Shown: positions 9,453-19,813, numbered from the stretch's first letter. The stretch: 60,924 nucleotides of DNA from Desulfobacterales bacterium (GCA_030145345.1 JAQYVT010000010.1:1-60924), one strand, 5' to 3'. Notes: generated by a model from the letters alone, not told the origin. Numbers and translations are program-made.

Positions 9453-9902
9453 TCAATCCTGATCAAAAACCCTTCCCGGGTGACGAATCAGTTGTTGTAT
9501 CTTTGCATCACGGATTTTTTTATCATGGGTCGACTTTTTCTCAAATGCGGCCGCCATTTTTTGTAAAAGTTCTTCAAATTTAATCGGTTTCAGACAATAA
9601 TCAAAAGCGCCCAGCTTCATCCCCTCAATACTTGTTTCAACTGAAGCATGTCCTGTCAGAAGAATAACTTCGATCAGGGGCTGAATCTTCTTGATTTCCC
9701 GCAACGTTTCTATGCCATCCATACCCCCGGGCATTTTGATATCGAGTATAATCACATCAAACAATTCTTCTTTTAAAAGAGCGACGGCTTCTTCTCCACT
9801 GGTAACACCGGTTGCATTTAGCTGTCTCTTTTGCAGTCTATTCACAACTGTCTCTAAAAAATCGACTTCGTCATCAACGACCATTATGCGAAACATATCC
9901 AT
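9453..9902 (-). CDS. Stand-alone response-regulator receiver
   Basis: The 149-residue protein is one CheY-like receiver with the acidic pair in VVDDE, phospho-acceptor Asp in VIILDIKMP, Thr in LLTGH and Lys in LKPI. There is no DNA-binding or enzymatic output. After the receiver comes a basic amphipathic helix (KKIRDAKIQQLIRHPG) shared with the receivers at 17362-17808 and 20605-21048. It starts at the ATG at 9902, five bases after AAGGAGA. It directly follows the Cache histidine kinase at 10011-11684, presumably its partner. Confidence 0.85.
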   Translation of the reverse strand: MDMFRIMVVDDEVDFLETVVNRLQKRQLNATGVTSGEEAVALLKEELFDVIILDIKMPGGMDGIETLREIKKIQPLIEVILLTGHASVETSIEGMKLGAFDYCLKPIKFEELLQKMAAAFEKKSTHDKKIRDAKIQQLIRHPGRVFDQD

Positions 9903-10010
9903 TTTAGTCTCCTTGTCCATGGGTTTTAACAACCTCTGATATTTGAGCTTCCGCCGAAAGGGGCGCTTTGGCTTAATAATAACATATTAATTTTCATTAT
10001 AAAACTATGA

Positions 10011-11684
10011 TTACTTTTTCCCCGGCATTACGATTGGAAGTTTAACGTTAAAAACAGTCCCTTCAGATACGATACTCTCAACGGTTATAGCACCGCCCAA
10101 TTTCTCAACAATGTTATAGCTCACCGACAAACCAAGGCCGGTCCCTTTACCGACATCTTTGGTGGTAAAAAAAGGATCAAAAATTTTATTCAAATGTTTT
10201 TCGGGGATACCCGGGCCGTTATCCTTTATGCGGACTTCAATTTGAGAATTCTCCTCCCGTGTTTCTACCTCGATCAATCCATCCTTTTGAATCGCATCGA
10301 TGGCATTATTCATCAGGTTCAAAAATACCTGTTGAAGCTGGGATTGATCACTGGCAATTATCGGAAGATCCGGCTGAAAATCTCTGCTTATTTGGATGTT
10401 GTTTATTTGAGCATGATTTTCCAAAAGCCCTATGGTTTGATTCAAAACAGTGTTAATATCAACATCATCTAAATGATGCTCCATCCTTCTGGCAAACCCG
10501 AGCATATTATGGGTCACTTTACGGGCCCTCTCCACGTGTTCTTCGATTTTATCGATTGAAGTTACATACTCTTTAAAATTCTCACTTTCCTGAAATTTTT
10601 CGTCAAGCAGCAAATCCTGCATCCATCCCGCCTTTTCACCGATGACCGCAAGGGGATTGTTGATTTCATGGGCAATTCCGGCAGCCATCTTTCCCAAAGC
10701 CGCCATTTTATCAGACTGAATCAGTTGTTCATTCAGTTCGCTGATCCCGTTGTCAGCATCCTCAAGCCGCCTGAAAATGATACGCATCGATAAAAAGGTG
10801 GCTGTAATTATTGCAAAACAGCCCAAAACAATAATTATGATTTCCATGCTTCTGGTGTTCAGTAACCCGCCAATCTCATCTCCGACATTCTGAGTGATCA
10901 CCAGGAGCCACTCATTATTTTTCAACCAGGTTCCGGCAACATGTTTTATTTGGCCGTTATCCTTAATTTTTTCGCCAACCGTAGTCCCTTCACCAAAACG
11001 TGTTAAGGTAATGTTTGATTTTCCAAGTATCTTTCCTGAAAAGCGAGGGGCTGTTTGATAAATTCCGTTTTTATTGATGATATAGGCATCGCCTGACTTA
11101 CCTGTCTGGGCGGTCCTGACAACTTTGTAAAATATGTCTGAATCGACCGTTGCCCTTAAAATCCAGATCCGACCGTTGCTGTATCCGCGCACAGCAATAA
11201 TAAAATGCGGTAATTGCCGGTAACCCATAAAAACATCACTGATATATTTGCCCTTACTAATAATCTCTTGAAACCAGGCCTGTTGGTAATAATTTAATCC
11301 TTTAAGATTATACGGCCCGGAATATGACAGGTGCTGGCCGGTATTGTCGATAACACCTAAATCAATCAGTCCGTCCGTACGCTGGCTGATGACCTTAAAT
11401 ATTCGGGCAAGATTCTCCTGTTGTTTCAATTCATCAAAAGAATGGGTATCCACAATTGTCGATAGAATAGCGGTTCGCTCCTTTAAAAAGATTTCCACCG
11501 CATCAGACTGGGACCTTGCCCGGTATTTGATCTGATCTTCAATTTTCGCTTCATATGTTCCCGCAAACCGATAATAGATGGTTTCTCCAAGAACGACCAA
11601 AGGAATAATGGCAACACACAGGATGATCAGCACGATCTTTCTTTGAAGTTTTATATATATCGGTTTTCGTTTATAGAGTCCCAT
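10011..11684 (-). CDS. Membrane sensor histidine kinase with periplasmic double Cache domain
   Basis: The 557-residue protein has TM1 at about 17-37, a periplasmic double-Cache-like sensor (about 40-275) with the motif [21 protein letters not shown]2 at about 280-300, then HisKA with the phospho-acceptor His in AHEINNP (about 339), and HATPase_c with [22 protein letters not shown]. It is paralogous to the kinases at 18086-19771 and 24458-26155. It should sense a small ligand outside the cytoplasm and phosphorylate the receiver immediately downstream. A DASS carrier gene precedes it. AAGGAAG lies before the ATG. Confidence 0.88.
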   Translation of the reverse strand: MGLYKRKPIYIKLQRKIVLIILCVAIIPLVVLGETIYYRFAGTYEAKIEDQIKYRARSQSDAVEIFLKERTAILSTIVDTHSFDELKQQENLARIFKVISQRTDGLIDLGVIDNTGQHLSYSGPYNLKGLNYYQQAWFQEIISKGKYISDVFMGYRQLPHFIIAVRGYSNGRIWILRATVDSDIFYKVVRTAQTGKSGDAYIINKNGIYQTAPRFSGKILGKSNITLTRFGEGTTVGEKIKDNGQIKHVAGTWLKNNEWLLVITQNVGDEIGGLLNTRSMEIIIIVLGCFAIITATFLSMRIIFRRLEDADNGISELNEQLIQSDKMAALGKMAAGIAHEINNPLAVIGEKAGWMQDLLLDEKFQESENFKEYVTSIDKIEEHVERARKVTHNMLGFARRMEHHLDDVDINTVLNQTIGLLENHAQINNIQISRDFQPDLPIIASDQSQLQQVFLNLMNNAIDAIQKDGLIEVETREENSQIEVRIKDNGPGIPEKHLNKIFDPFFTTKDVGKGTGLGLSVSYNIVEKLGGAITVESIVSEGTVFNVKLPIVMPGKK

Positions 11685-11905
11685 TAACGTCTTCCTTAAT
11701 CGCCCTTTAAAAAGGGGGATGATCTGAATGGAATGTTGGAGTGATGGAATATTAGAATAATAAGTATAAACGTTAAAGATAACCTTTTTATACTATACAA
11801 AATTCCTTTAAACCCATCATTTTTACCCAGTGAAACTTTTTTCTATTTCACCGGGGCCATAACTCCAGTATTCCAATTGCGGAGCGCATCGGACCTAACT
11901 GGGTC

Positions 11906-13549
11906 CTACCAGGATAAAAACTTCCAGTATCCGAATATCGCCCATCCCCAGAGGACAACCCATGCCAGAATGGTTACCGGCAGTCCGTATTTAACAAAAT
12001 CCATGACATCCAGCAACCTTTCACCGGTTTCAGGGTCCCGTCCCATGCCAAAAGCAATGGCATTGTTGGGAGTCCCCACCACCAGAAAATTCGCAAACGA
12101 GGAAGAAAAGGCGGTAATCAGCCCCACTTTCCACACATTCACATTGGCCAGTGTGGCCATGGGCAGAACAATCGGTCCCAGAGCCGCAACCGTGGCGCCG
12201 TCACTCATAAAATTGGTCATGGTTCCGGTGAGCAGGCTGACGCCCATAATCAGCCCATCACCTTTGGTTAAAAAATCCGGCAGGAAACCGACAAAGGTTT
12301 GGGCCAGCCAGAGGGCGCCGCCGGTAAACTTCAGGCCAACGCCCATGGCACAGGCGGCGGCATACAGGCCGACCACGTCAAATGCCACACCTGACTGGAT
12401 ATCCTCCCAGTCGATGATGCGACATAAAAACATGGCCGCCACCGCGTAAAGGGTCGGGCCGCCCAGACCGGCTTCTTCGCCCAGCACAATCCAGCCGATG
12501 ATTAAAAGGACTAAAATTACCCCCATCATGGCCTCTTTGCCGCCGAATTTCGGCATGTTCGCCACTTCAGCTTTAACCACCTCGCTGGGATTGACATCCG
12601 GCACCTTGAATTTCGGCTTAAAGCGAATATACATGTAGGCGCCGATGACCACTGCCATCACTGGGACAAACGGAAGGCCGTATTTCATCCATTCTAAAAA
12701 GGTAATCGGCGTCCCATATTCCATCAAATAGCCGACCATGATAGCGTTACGGCCCCCGGCCGCCGGAGAACCCGGGCCGCCGTGATTGGCCGCAAAACAG
12801 ACGCCCAGTAAAAGGAAAATGGCCAGAGCCCGGTCTTTTTTAACGCCGTGCATCTTACAGGTTACCTTATAAACTCCCATAAGAACAGGGATCAAAAGCG
12901 CCACCAGAGCGTGTTCGGATAAAAACCCGGCGGATATGGCCAGCATCGGAAAAAAGACAAAGGCAAAGCCTTTGGCGCTTTTAATGCGGCTCAAAAGTAT
13001 GAGGCCGATCCGTTTGTCCAGGCCGGTCTTGGCAACGCCCACGGCCACCGCCAGAATGCCGAAAATGAAAAAGACGGCGTCTTTCATATAGGCCCTGGAA
13101 ATATCATTGATCGGCAAGATGGCAAAAAGATAAATCAAGACCCCCACCAGAATATCCGTGGCACCCAGGGGCAGGGCTTCCGTTCCCCATAAAAAAGCGG
13201 CCAGCAACAAGATGCCAATCATCACCTTGGCCATCCTGGCGACTTCTTCGGCATTCAGCAGAGAATGTTCCTTTTCTGTTGATGAAACCGTCTTCCCGGG
13301 CTCGGATGCCGCAACGGCCTTGGGCCTTAACTTCTTGTTAACCGTTTCAACAATATTCGTGCAATCACTGCTAAGTTTATATCCCGGCGGGCTGATTTTG
13401 GTCACCATGTCAATCATACTTTGCGGCGGCGGTAGAACAACCAGGGTGGCAAAAACAATCGCCCCAATAACAAATAATATCGGCTTATATCCTGGTTTGT
13501 TTTTCCAGAAACTAGACGGGCTCTTACGGGTTTGTGTGTACTCTGCCAT
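11906..13549 (-). CDS. DASS/SLC13-type anion permease
   Basis: The 547-residue inner-membrane carrier has about 12 helices. After TM1 (about 22-42, ending VVLPPP) comes a polar region of about 75 residues, probably periplasmic. The second ion/substrate clamp motif VVGTPNNAIA is present, and GGPGSPAAGGRNAI stands at the first. At the two positions where VcINDY-type carriers have SNT this protein has SEH and SDG, so its coupling or substrate may differ. Dicarboxylate, sulfate or another anion is possible. It lies between a Cache kinase gene and a receiver-CBS gene. AAGGAGG precedes the ATG. Confidence 0.82.
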   Translation of the reverse strand: MAEYTQTRKSPSSFWKNKPGYKPILFVIGAIVFATLVVLPPPQSMIDMVTKISPPGYKLSSDCTNIVETVNKKLRPKAVAASEPGKTVSSTEKEHSLLNAEEVARMAKVMIGILLLAAFLWGTEALPLGATDILVGVLIYLFAILPINDISRAYMKDAVFFIFGILAVAVGVAKTGLDKRIGLILLSRIKSAKGFAFVFFPMLAISAGFLSEHALVALLIPVLMGVYKVTCKMHGVKKDRALAIFLLLGVCFAANHGGPGSPAAGGRNAIMVGYLMEYGTPITFLEWMKYGLPFVPVMAVVIGAYMYIRFKPKFKVPDVNPSEVVKAEVANMPKFGGKEAMMGVILVLLIIGWIVLGEEAGLGGPTLYAVAAMFLCRIIDWEDIQSGVAFDVVGLYAAACAMGVGLKFTGGALWLAQTFVGFLPDFLTKGDGLIMGVSLLTGTMTNFMSDGATVAALGPIVLPMATLANVNVWKVGLITAFSSSFANFLVVGTPNNAIAFGMGRDPETGERLLDVMDFVKYGLPVTILAWVVLWGWAIFGYWKFLSW

Positions 13550-13614
13550 ACATCCTCCTTAAACGAAATCAAAAGAAACCATTAAAACCAAAATCTTTTT
13601 GCGCTGTAATATTT

Positions 13615-14526
13615 CTACCCTCTCAAAATCTTCTCGATTTCCATGAACAGATCCTGCTCCCGAATTACGCCGGCAACCGCGCCTTTACTCATGACAACCA
13701 GTCGCCTTTTTTGATTGTCTACCATCATAAAGGCCGCTTCCATAAGATTGGCATCTGCATGGATGGTAAGCTGAACAGGAGACATGATATCTTTGATTTT
13801 TTTAGACGCCAGCTGTCTGACCTGTCGGGTAAACATGCCGCTCCAGAACATGGGCGAATACTGGATACTGTCTGCCATGGAAGGCTTGGGGGCGGAGAGG
13901 TAAGCCGGCATGATGACCGAAAAAAAGTTTGTAATGTCAACCATCCCTTTGACTTCGCCCCTTTCATTGAAGACCAGGACGGAGCGATGTCCGGTTTCCA
14001 TAAGGCGGCTGGTGGATATTTTGCCGTAAAAAGATTCACTCAATTTCTCAATTGCGTCCTGAACGGTGTTATCCTCGGTCAATGTGGTATAAGACTCGAT
14101 TGGAATCATCACCTCCGCAGCCGTCTTTTCCATACCGGGGACTGAAACATCATCGACTCTGACTTGACGATAGGCATCGGTAATCTTTCCGGCCAGAATA
14201 TCTATATCGCAGGGTTTTGAAAGGTAGTCTAAGGCACCTTCTGCAAGGGCTTCCCGTGCCGAAGGGCGATCGCCATGGCCGGTGAGCATGATCACCGGAA
14301 GATGGGGCGAACGTTTTTTGATCTCCCTTAAGGCCTCGTGGCCGTCTATGCCGGGCATTTTAATGTCGAGAATCACCACGTCCGGCTTTTCGGAAAGTTT
14401 TTCAATGGCCTCCTCGCCGCTTTCTGCCAAAATTGTATCGAATCCCCTCTTGTTCAGAATCTTTTTGGTTGTGGCTCGAAACTGCACTTCATCGTCGACC
14501 ATTAATACTTTTATTTTTTGACTCAT
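13615..14526 (-). CDS. Response regulator receiver fused to a CBS domain pair
   Basis: The 303-residue protein has a receiver (1-120; VDDE, VVILDIKMP, MLTGH, SKPC) and then two CBS motifs (about 137-200 and 240-300; for example AAEVMIP and IKDIMSPVQL) forming a Bateman module that would bind adenine nucleotides. This joins phosphorylation input with an energy-charge sensor. A segment of about 35 residues between the CBS motifs is unusual. It lies between a YIP1-family gene and the DASS carrier, so it may control carrier activity. AAAGGAGG is placed nine bases before the ATG. Confidence 0.85.
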   Translation of the reverse strand: MSQKIKVLMVDDEVQFRATTKKILNKRGFDTILAESGEEAIEKLSEKPDVVILDIKMPGIDGHEALREIKKRSPHLPVIMLTGHGDRPSAREALAEGALDYLSKPCDIDILAGKITDAYRQVRVDDVSVPGMEKTAAEVMIPIESYTTLTEDNTVQDAIEKLSESFYGKISTSRLMETGHRSVLVFNERGEVKGMVDITNFFSVIMPAYLSAPKPSMADSIQYSPMFWSGMFTRQVRQLASKKIKDIMSPVQLTIHADANLMEAAFMMVDNQKRRLVVMSKGAVAGVIREQDLFMEIEKILRG

Positions 14527-14591
14527 TTTGTATGCCTCCTTTTCGGCTATACCTGATACTTTGACGATTCAATCAGATCATTATTGTCATA

Positions 14592-15146
14592 TCATTGCCC
14601 CAGAATGGGTTTGAATAATTGAATCAAAAAAATCATTGCCGCTGCGGTACACAACAAACAGAAAAAAGCCTTTAGGTAACTTATACGACCTACTTTTACC
14701 ATGCCGAGACCGATCAGGCAAAACCTCAAAATTTCTGTCGGCCCTGCCAGACCCGGAATCCAGGAAATCAGAAGCGTTATGCTGGCATAGGCGGTGATCC
14801 CAAACAGGGTATTATAGGTAAACAGACCTTTGCACAATAACATGGCGACAAGATACAGAATGAACGCTGTGATAAAAGGCATGGAAAATGCATTTAAAAA
14901 GAACATCAGTCCGAAAAAGATCTTTTTTTGCAAGACAAACATGCTCGACGGAATTGTAAAAAGGATGCTGCATATAAAAAGGAAAACCAGCGGGGGGGTG
15001 TGCCCTCTTTCCCGCGGCAGCCCTTCATAAAAATCTCCGGGATGAAGCATCTTATATGCTGTTCTGAGAATTTGATGCACCGAAGTTCCCATGCGTCGAT
15101 CTCCATTACCTTTAATCACACTCTCCGGCTCTGACATAACGTTCAT
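14592..15146 (-). CDS. YIP1-family polytopic membrane protein
   Basis: The 184-residue protein has a polar N-terminus (about 1-50) with HPGDFYEGLPR, followed by five predicted membrane helices. This arrangement is typical of bacterial YIP1-domain (PF04893) proteins, whose biochemical role is unclear. It sits between two DASS carrier genes within the sensor/carrier cluster, suggesting a carrier-associated membrane factor. No strong ribosome site is visible before the ATG, and an ATG three codons later is an alternative. Confidence 0.65.
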   Translation of the reverse strand: MNVMSEPESVIKGNGDRRMGTSVHQILRTAYKMLHPGDFYEGLPRERGHTPPLVFLFICSILFTIPSSMFVLQKKIFFGLMFFLNAFSMPFITAFILYLVAMLLCKGLFTYNTLFGITAYASITLLISWIPGLAGPTEILRFCLIGLGMVKVGRISYLKAFFCLLCTAAAMIFLIQLFKPILGQ

Positions 15147-15210
15147 CTTTTTTTTGTTGAAATGTAATTATAATCCATTCGTTTTTTTTAAGTTTTTGCC
15201 ATCTTTTGAA

Positions 15211-17064
15211 CTAATACGGAACCAGCCCTGTCCAGCCCAAGAACCGCCAGTAGGTTGATGCCATTAACATAAATACTCCCAGATTGGTAAACCAGAGAAT
15301 CACGCCCACTCTCAGATAATCCTTTGGCTCCAGGTATCCGCTGGCATAGACAATGGCATTGGGCGGCGTTCCGATGATCAGACAGTAGGCGAGTGATGAG
15401 GCATAGGAGGTGCTCATCGCCATAAAGGGGATCATGGTGGTCCCCGGATGCACGATACCGGCCATGGATAGGGTTACAGGTCCGACCGCAGCGCACGCCG
15501 GGCCGTCAGCCATGAGCTGAGTAAGGAGGCCTGTGATCACATTCCCGGAGAGAAGGAGGCCGAGACCCTCGCTCAATCCAAGCGGATTTAGAAGACCGAC
15601 GAAGGATCTGGCAATCCAGTACGCACCCCCTGTCATGACAAGGACACGGCCGAAGATGATCGCTCCTGCGTAAAGCCAGACCACGCCCCAGTCGACCTTT
15701 GTCTGATAATCGCGCCAGTTGGCAATCCCTGCAAAGACATAGGCGATCGCTCCCATGACGGCGAGCACCCCGATACCGAACCTTATGCCTGTAAGATTGA
15801 GTATCAGATTTTTTTCCGTGATCCAGCAAAAAAACATTACCAGAAAGATCACAACGGTTATCTTCTGTTGTCTGGTCCAACCTCTTCCTGTCTTGGCCAC
15901 CTCGTTTTTAACATAATTCATGGACGCGCTCAGATCTGTATGCTGAGGCAGCGGTTTAAACCGGAAGTTGATTATAAACCAGGTAACAGGTATGGTAAAA
16001 ACCAACAACGGAACCATATAATACAACCATTCCCCGTATCCGATTGAAAGACCGAACATATCCTCGGCATAACCCATCATGATAAGGTTTCGAGCCGCGC
16101 CCGAAGGGGCCAGAGAACCGCCGAGGTTACAGGCCATGGCGATGGTGATCATAAGCATCTTGGCCAGTTCTGGGTCTTCCTTTCCCGATGCGGCCGTTGA
16201 TGTGGTATACAGGAGCATGCCGATGGGTAAAAACATAGCGGCCAGGGCATGGTCGGACATAAACATGGTAAGAGGAGCTATCACAAGGATGATCGTAAAG
16301 GTGACCAATTTGAGAGAAGGCTTTTTCAATCTACCGAACATCATCATGGCCATACGTTTATCCACCCCTGTTTTGACAAAGGCGACGGCAAACATCAGGC
16401 TCCCCATGATGAACCAGGTGGCGTCGGACCAGTAGAGCATGGCTACATTCTTCCTGGTCAAAATCCCGCAACACATGGCAAAGACCCCGATGCAGAAGGC
16501 CACCATGGGTAAAGGGATCGCCTCTGTGATGAAACAGATCACCACAAAAATAACGATTCCAACAGCCGCCTTGACATGAAATCCGGCTTTGTCGGCTTTC
16601 TTCTTCTCCTTATCCGTCAACATGTCGTAGGTAAGTCTATTTACCCTCAAATCGTAACCGTCTTCCATGAGCTTCTTAAATTTTTCAGGGGGTATCTCCT
16701 GTGCAAAAGCCTTCACCTGTTTCAGATGCACTGGTGTGGACGGTATCTTATTCTCCTTGCACCATTTCTCATCCCTTTTCAGAAATCCCTTTTGACCAAA
16801 AGAGGCCTTGCCCATACTAGCCTCCATCATCCTGACCGTCTGAACCTCCCACTGGGAAAGATCATCGACCGGTTTATCAAAGAGCTTTTTTGCAAAATGA
16901 TTCTTTACGTACTTGGAACCCATGGCGTATTCCACACCGACATCAAGCATGCTTTTAGGGGTCGGTATGAGCATCAATATAAAGACAAGTGTCAAAGGAA
17001 TAGCGAACAACTTCCAGTCAACATACTTGTCGTATCCTGTTGCTTTCTTTTTTTCCTCAGCCAT
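15211..17064 (-). CDS. DASS/SLC13-type anion permease with long periplasmic insert
   Basis: The 617-residue carrier has TM1 at about 17-34 (ending MLIPTP) and then a charged region of about 125 residues before TM2, the longest such insert of the three carriers here. The motifs GGSLAPSGAARN and IIGTPPNAIV are present. The canonical SNT positions read SDH and ADG. Upstream lie a 44-residue membrane protein and a receiver, downstream a YIP1 protein. The insert could contact the Cache kinase or a binding protein; this is inference. A GGAGG site precedes the ATG. Confidence 0.82.
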   Translation of the reverse strand: MAEEKKKATGYDKYVDWKLFAIPLTLVFILMLIPTPKSMLDVGVEYAMGSKYVKNHFAKKLFDKPVDDLSQWEVQTVRMMEASMGKASFGQKGFLKRDEKWCKENKIPSTPVHLKQVKAFAQEIPPEKFKKLMEDGYDLRVNRLTYDMLTDKEKKKADKAGFHVKAAVGIVIFVVICFITEAIPLPMVAFCIGVFAMCCGILTRKNVAMLYWSDATWFIMGSLMFAVAFVKTGVDKRMAMMMFGRLKKPSLKLVTFTIILVIAPLTMFMSDHALAAMFLPIGMLLYTTSTAASGKEDPELAKMLMITIAMACNLGGSLAPSGAARNLIMMGYAEDMFGLSIGYGEWLYYMVPLLVFTIPVTWFIINFRFKPLPQHTDLSASMNYVKNEVAKTGRGWTRQQKITVVIFLVMFFCWITEKNLILNLTGIRFGIGVLAVMGAIAYVFAGIANWRDYQTKVDWGVVWLYAGAIIFGRVLVMTGGAYWIARSFVGLLNPLGLSEGLGLLLSGNVITGLLTQLMADGPACAAVGPVTLSMAGIVHPGTTMIPFMAMSTSYASSLAYCLIIGTPPNAIVYASGYLEPKDYLRVGVILWFTNLGVFMLMASTYWRFLGWTGLVPY

Positions 17065-17156
17065 ATCTTTTCCTCCGATTTTTCGTTAGTTTCTTCCTCT
17101 CAAAAAGAGCCATGAAATAAAGAGCGATGCACACCGGATTTATGCTTAAATGCCGC

Positions 17157-17291
17157 TTAATTTCCGGACAGTTTTAAGCAGACAAAGAGAACAAACATGG
17201 CTATAGCGGCATAAAATAAAAATGTACGCTCCATCTCTTTCGAGTACCTTGTAATGTACCATTTATCCAAATCGTTTTTCCTTTTTTTCAT
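17157..17291 (-). CDS. Small single-pass membrane protein (44 residues)
   Basis: An ORF begins MKKRKNDLDKWY and continues to a hydrophobic helix at about residues 24-41 (containing FYAAIAMFVLFVCL), ending KLSGN. AAGGA lies six bases before the ATG. The basic N-terminus predicts an N-in topology. It is located between a receiver gene and a DASS carrier, 92 bp upstream of the carrier, in the same direction. Small proteins of this kind often act as accessory subunits of carriers; that is inference. Confidence 0.6.
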   Translation of the reverse strand: MKKRKNDLDKWYITRYSKEMERTFLFYAAIAMFVLFVCLKLSGN

Positions 17292-17361
17292 AGTTATCCT
17301 TTTCCTTGCCTGTTGGCTGAGACTTTTAGTCCTTATGATGGATTACCTTTTATTAAAGATT

Positions 17362-17808
17362 CTACGTCTCCTCGATAATTTCACGCGGAGACTTCATTAG
17401 CTTCCGCATCTGGGCCACCCGAATTTTTTCTTCCAGGCTCTGCCTCTTTTCAAATGCTTCCTCCGCCTTTAGGATAATTTCATCGATATCCGCAGGTTTC
17501 ATTAAATAATCGATGGCCCCTGATTTTAAACCGTCAATAGCCGATTCCATGGTGGCATGTCCGGTCAGCATGATCACCTCAACTAAAGGAAATTGCCTTT
17601 TGATCTCCTTTAAGGTGGCATTGCCGTCCATCCCGGGCATTTTGACATCAAGAATCACCACATGGATGTTTTGACCTCTGATTTTTTCCAGGGCCTCAGC
17701 CCCGCTTGGGGCTGTCACGACATCATAACCTCTTCTTTCGAGCAACTTTTTGGTGGTGGACAAAAATCTTTCCTCGTCGTCCACCACCATTAGTTTCATC
17801 TTTTCCAT
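17362..17808 (-). CDS. Stand-alone response-regulator receiver
   Basis: The 148-residue CheY-like receiver has VVDDE, VVILDVKMPG, MLTGH and KPAD for the active site. It ends with the shared helix EEKIRVAQMRKLMKSP, with no output domain. It is encoded downstream of the Cache kinase at 18086-19771 and upstream of the 44-residue protein and a DASS carrier. GGGAG precedes the ATG. The roughly 280-bp gap to the kinase holds a diverged palindromic element. Confidence 0.85.
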   Translation of the reverse strand: MEKMKLMVVDDEERFLSTTKKLLERRGYDVVTAPSGAEALEKIRGQNIHVVILDVKMPGMDGNATLKEIKRQFPLVEVIMLTGHATMESAIDGLKSGAIDYLMKPADIDEIILKAEEAFEKRQSLEEKIRVAQMRKLMKSPREIIEET

Positions 17809-17856
17809 AATTTTCTCCCTGTCATCTGGTTAAATGCTCTACTATTTGATGCGCCC

Positions 17857-18012
17857 GTTGATGAATGGTCTTTTTGCCCAATCTCTGCGTTATGCTCAAA
17901 ACATAATCCTTAGAATATCAAATATATGCACCCCAAGGGCATTTCCTGCGGGGCACCTGCGATTATTTTTTCCGCATGCCTTGATCTTGAACGAAAATCC
18001 TCATTAATCAAC
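17857..18012. mobile_element. MITE-like palindromic element, diverged copy C
   Basis: This 156-bp unit begins GTTGATGAATGG and ends CTCATTAATCAAC, giving terminal inverted repeats. Its arms match those of copies A and B in order: AATGG, a TTTTnGCCC stretch, CTGCGTT on the left; CTTGATC, a GAnnAAAA stretch and CTCATT on the right. The centre differs. It occupies most of the space between a histidine kinase gene and its receiver, without an ORF. Confidence 0.6.
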
Positions 18013-18085
18013 AAACGCATTTGATTCGCTTAAATTTAGATTCTAAAACCTTGTCGACCCATAGTATTTTTATTCTTTCCATTGT

Positions 18086-19771
18086 TTAAACCATAGCCGG
18101 TAATCGTAACGTAAAGGTCGTTCCGACACCCTCTTCACTGCCGACCTCCATAGTTCCGCGCATGCTATCGATAATCCCATAGCAGATCGAAAGTCCCAAT
18201 CCGGTCCCTTTTCCAACCGATTTGGTGCTAAAAAACGGAGAGAATATTTTATTTAAATTTTCAGGACTGATCCCGCCGCCGTTGTCCTTGATGACGATTT
18301 CCACCGTGTTTTTTTCTTTTGGCCCGGCGCTGACAATCAGTTTCCCCCCTGAGGTTCCATGGTGTTCGAGAATGGCATCCATTGCATTGTTATACAGGTT
18401 CACTAAAACCTGCTGCAATTGGGTGGGATCTCCATGTATCGGATACGTATTTTCGGCAATATCCTGCTCGATGGAAATTCCGTGGACAACAGCCTTTTGA
18501 GCCACCATGCCGGTGACTTCCGGAATGAACGCTCGAAGGTCTATATTTTGAGGTTTAGGCTCATCCTGCCTGCCGAATTTTAAAATCGCCTGGGTAATAT
18601 TGGCACAACGGGAAATCTGAAGTTTGATCTGATCCATGGAATCCTCGAGTTCTGTCAAAGACGCCGATTCCTTTAGCTGGTCTTTTTCTTTCATGTCCGC
18701 CAGGATCATTTCGATGAGGGATTGCTCGCTTTTTATGATCTGAAGGGGATTGTTAATTTCATGGGCAAACCCGGCCGACATTTCACCCAGTTCCGCAAGT
18801 CGGCTTGCTCCGATGAGCTGCTGGTTTAGGCGGTCCTTTTCAGTGTCCATTTTTTCCATTCGTCCGACAATGTGATTCGTAAGGTAAAACGCAACAGAAA
18901 GGATAGCGGCCCCGCCAATAACCAAAACGAGAATGATCATGTAAACGGCTGAAGTCAGTGCTTTGAACGCATCTGCTCTCTCCTGCCTGACCACCAGCAG
19001 CCACTTTTTATTTTGCAGCCAGGTGGTGGTGTAGAGATATTTTACCCCCTTTACATCCTTATCCATGAAAGTTTCGACACCGGTATGGGATGACGGATAT
19101 TTAATCTTGTCCGGATATTTTTCCATCAATTTCCCGCCGGAGCGCGGTTTTGTCTGCAGTAAGCCGTTTACATTAAGGATATAGGCCTCTCCTGTCTTGC
19201 CAATGCGGATACTTTCTACAATGTTATTGAATGTCGCCGTATCAATACTTGCGCGAACCACCCACTTCTTACCCGCTTCCGCCTTGGTAACAGCGATAAC
19301 AAAGTGCGGCACCTGCCGGTAACCTAAAAATATGTCGCTGATATAGTAATTGTGTTCCATCACCTCCCTAAACCATGTCGCATCTTTATATACCTTGCCG
19401 ACCAAACGGTATGGTCCGTGATAGGCAACATGCACACCGGCTTCGTTAAAAACCCCCAGATCAACGAAGGCCTGAGATCCTCTTTGTAGATGATCAAACA
19501 CGGTATCCAAGGTTTCAGATCGACGGAGATCTTCGAATCTATAGGAATTAAGAATAAATTCTAAATCGTGCTTTCGCTCCCCGAGAAAAGACTCGATCAT
19601 ATGTCGGTGATCTCCGACGATTCTTTTCATGCTTGCAACCGTGCTGTTCTCCAATGATGTTGCGAAATGATAATAGCCGATGCCCAAGGCCAGGATAAAG
19701 GGGATTAACGGAACAAGGATCATACAGGCAAAAAGGATTCTTCTTATTGTTGAAAAATGGTTCGGCTTCAT
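18086..19771 (-). CDS. Membrane sensor histidine kinase with periplasmic double Cache domain
   Basis: The protein is about 561 residues from the ATG at 19771. An upstream ATG at 19822 is rejected because a sigma-54 promoter (19814-19828) would start transcription near 19803, after that codon; GGGAG lies just before ATGATG at 19774/19771. TM1 is at about 10-32, then the Cache sensor with YISDIFLGYRQVPHFVIAV, TM2, HisKA with AHEINNP, and HATPase_c with DNGGGIS and [14 protein letters not shown]. It is paralogous to the other two Cache kinases here and probably signals to the receiver at 17362-17808. Confidence 0.88.
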   Translation of the reverse strand: MKPNHFSTIRRILFACMILVPLIPFILALGIGYYHFATSLENSTVASMKRIVGDHRHMIESFLGERKHDLEFILNSYRFEDLRRSETLDTVFDHLQRGSQAFVDLGVFNEAGVHVAYHGPYRLVGKVYKDATWFREVMEHNYYISDIFLGYRQVPHFVIAVTKAEAGKKWVVRASIDTATFNNIVESIRIGKTGEAYILNVNGLLQTKPRSGGKLMEKYPDKIKYPSSHTGVETFMDKDVKGVKYLYTTTWLQNKKWLLVVRQERADAFKALTSAVYMIILVLVIGGAAILSVAFYLTNHIVGRMEKMDTEKDRLNQQLIGASRLAELGEMSAGFAHEINNPLQIIKSEQSLIEMILADMKEKDQLKESASLTELEDSMDQIKLQISRCANITQAILKFGRQDEPKPQNIDLRAFIPEVTGMVAQKAVVHGISIEQDIAENTYPIHGDPTQLQQVLVNLYNNAMDAILEHHGTSGGKLIVSAGPKEKNTVEIVIKDNGGGISPENLNKIFSPFFSTKSVGKGTGLGLSICYGIIDSMRGTMEVGSEEGVGTTFTLRLPAMV

Positions 19772-19813
19772 CATCTTCTCCCGGAAAGCGCGCCTTGGAC
19801 TCCTAAAAAGAGA

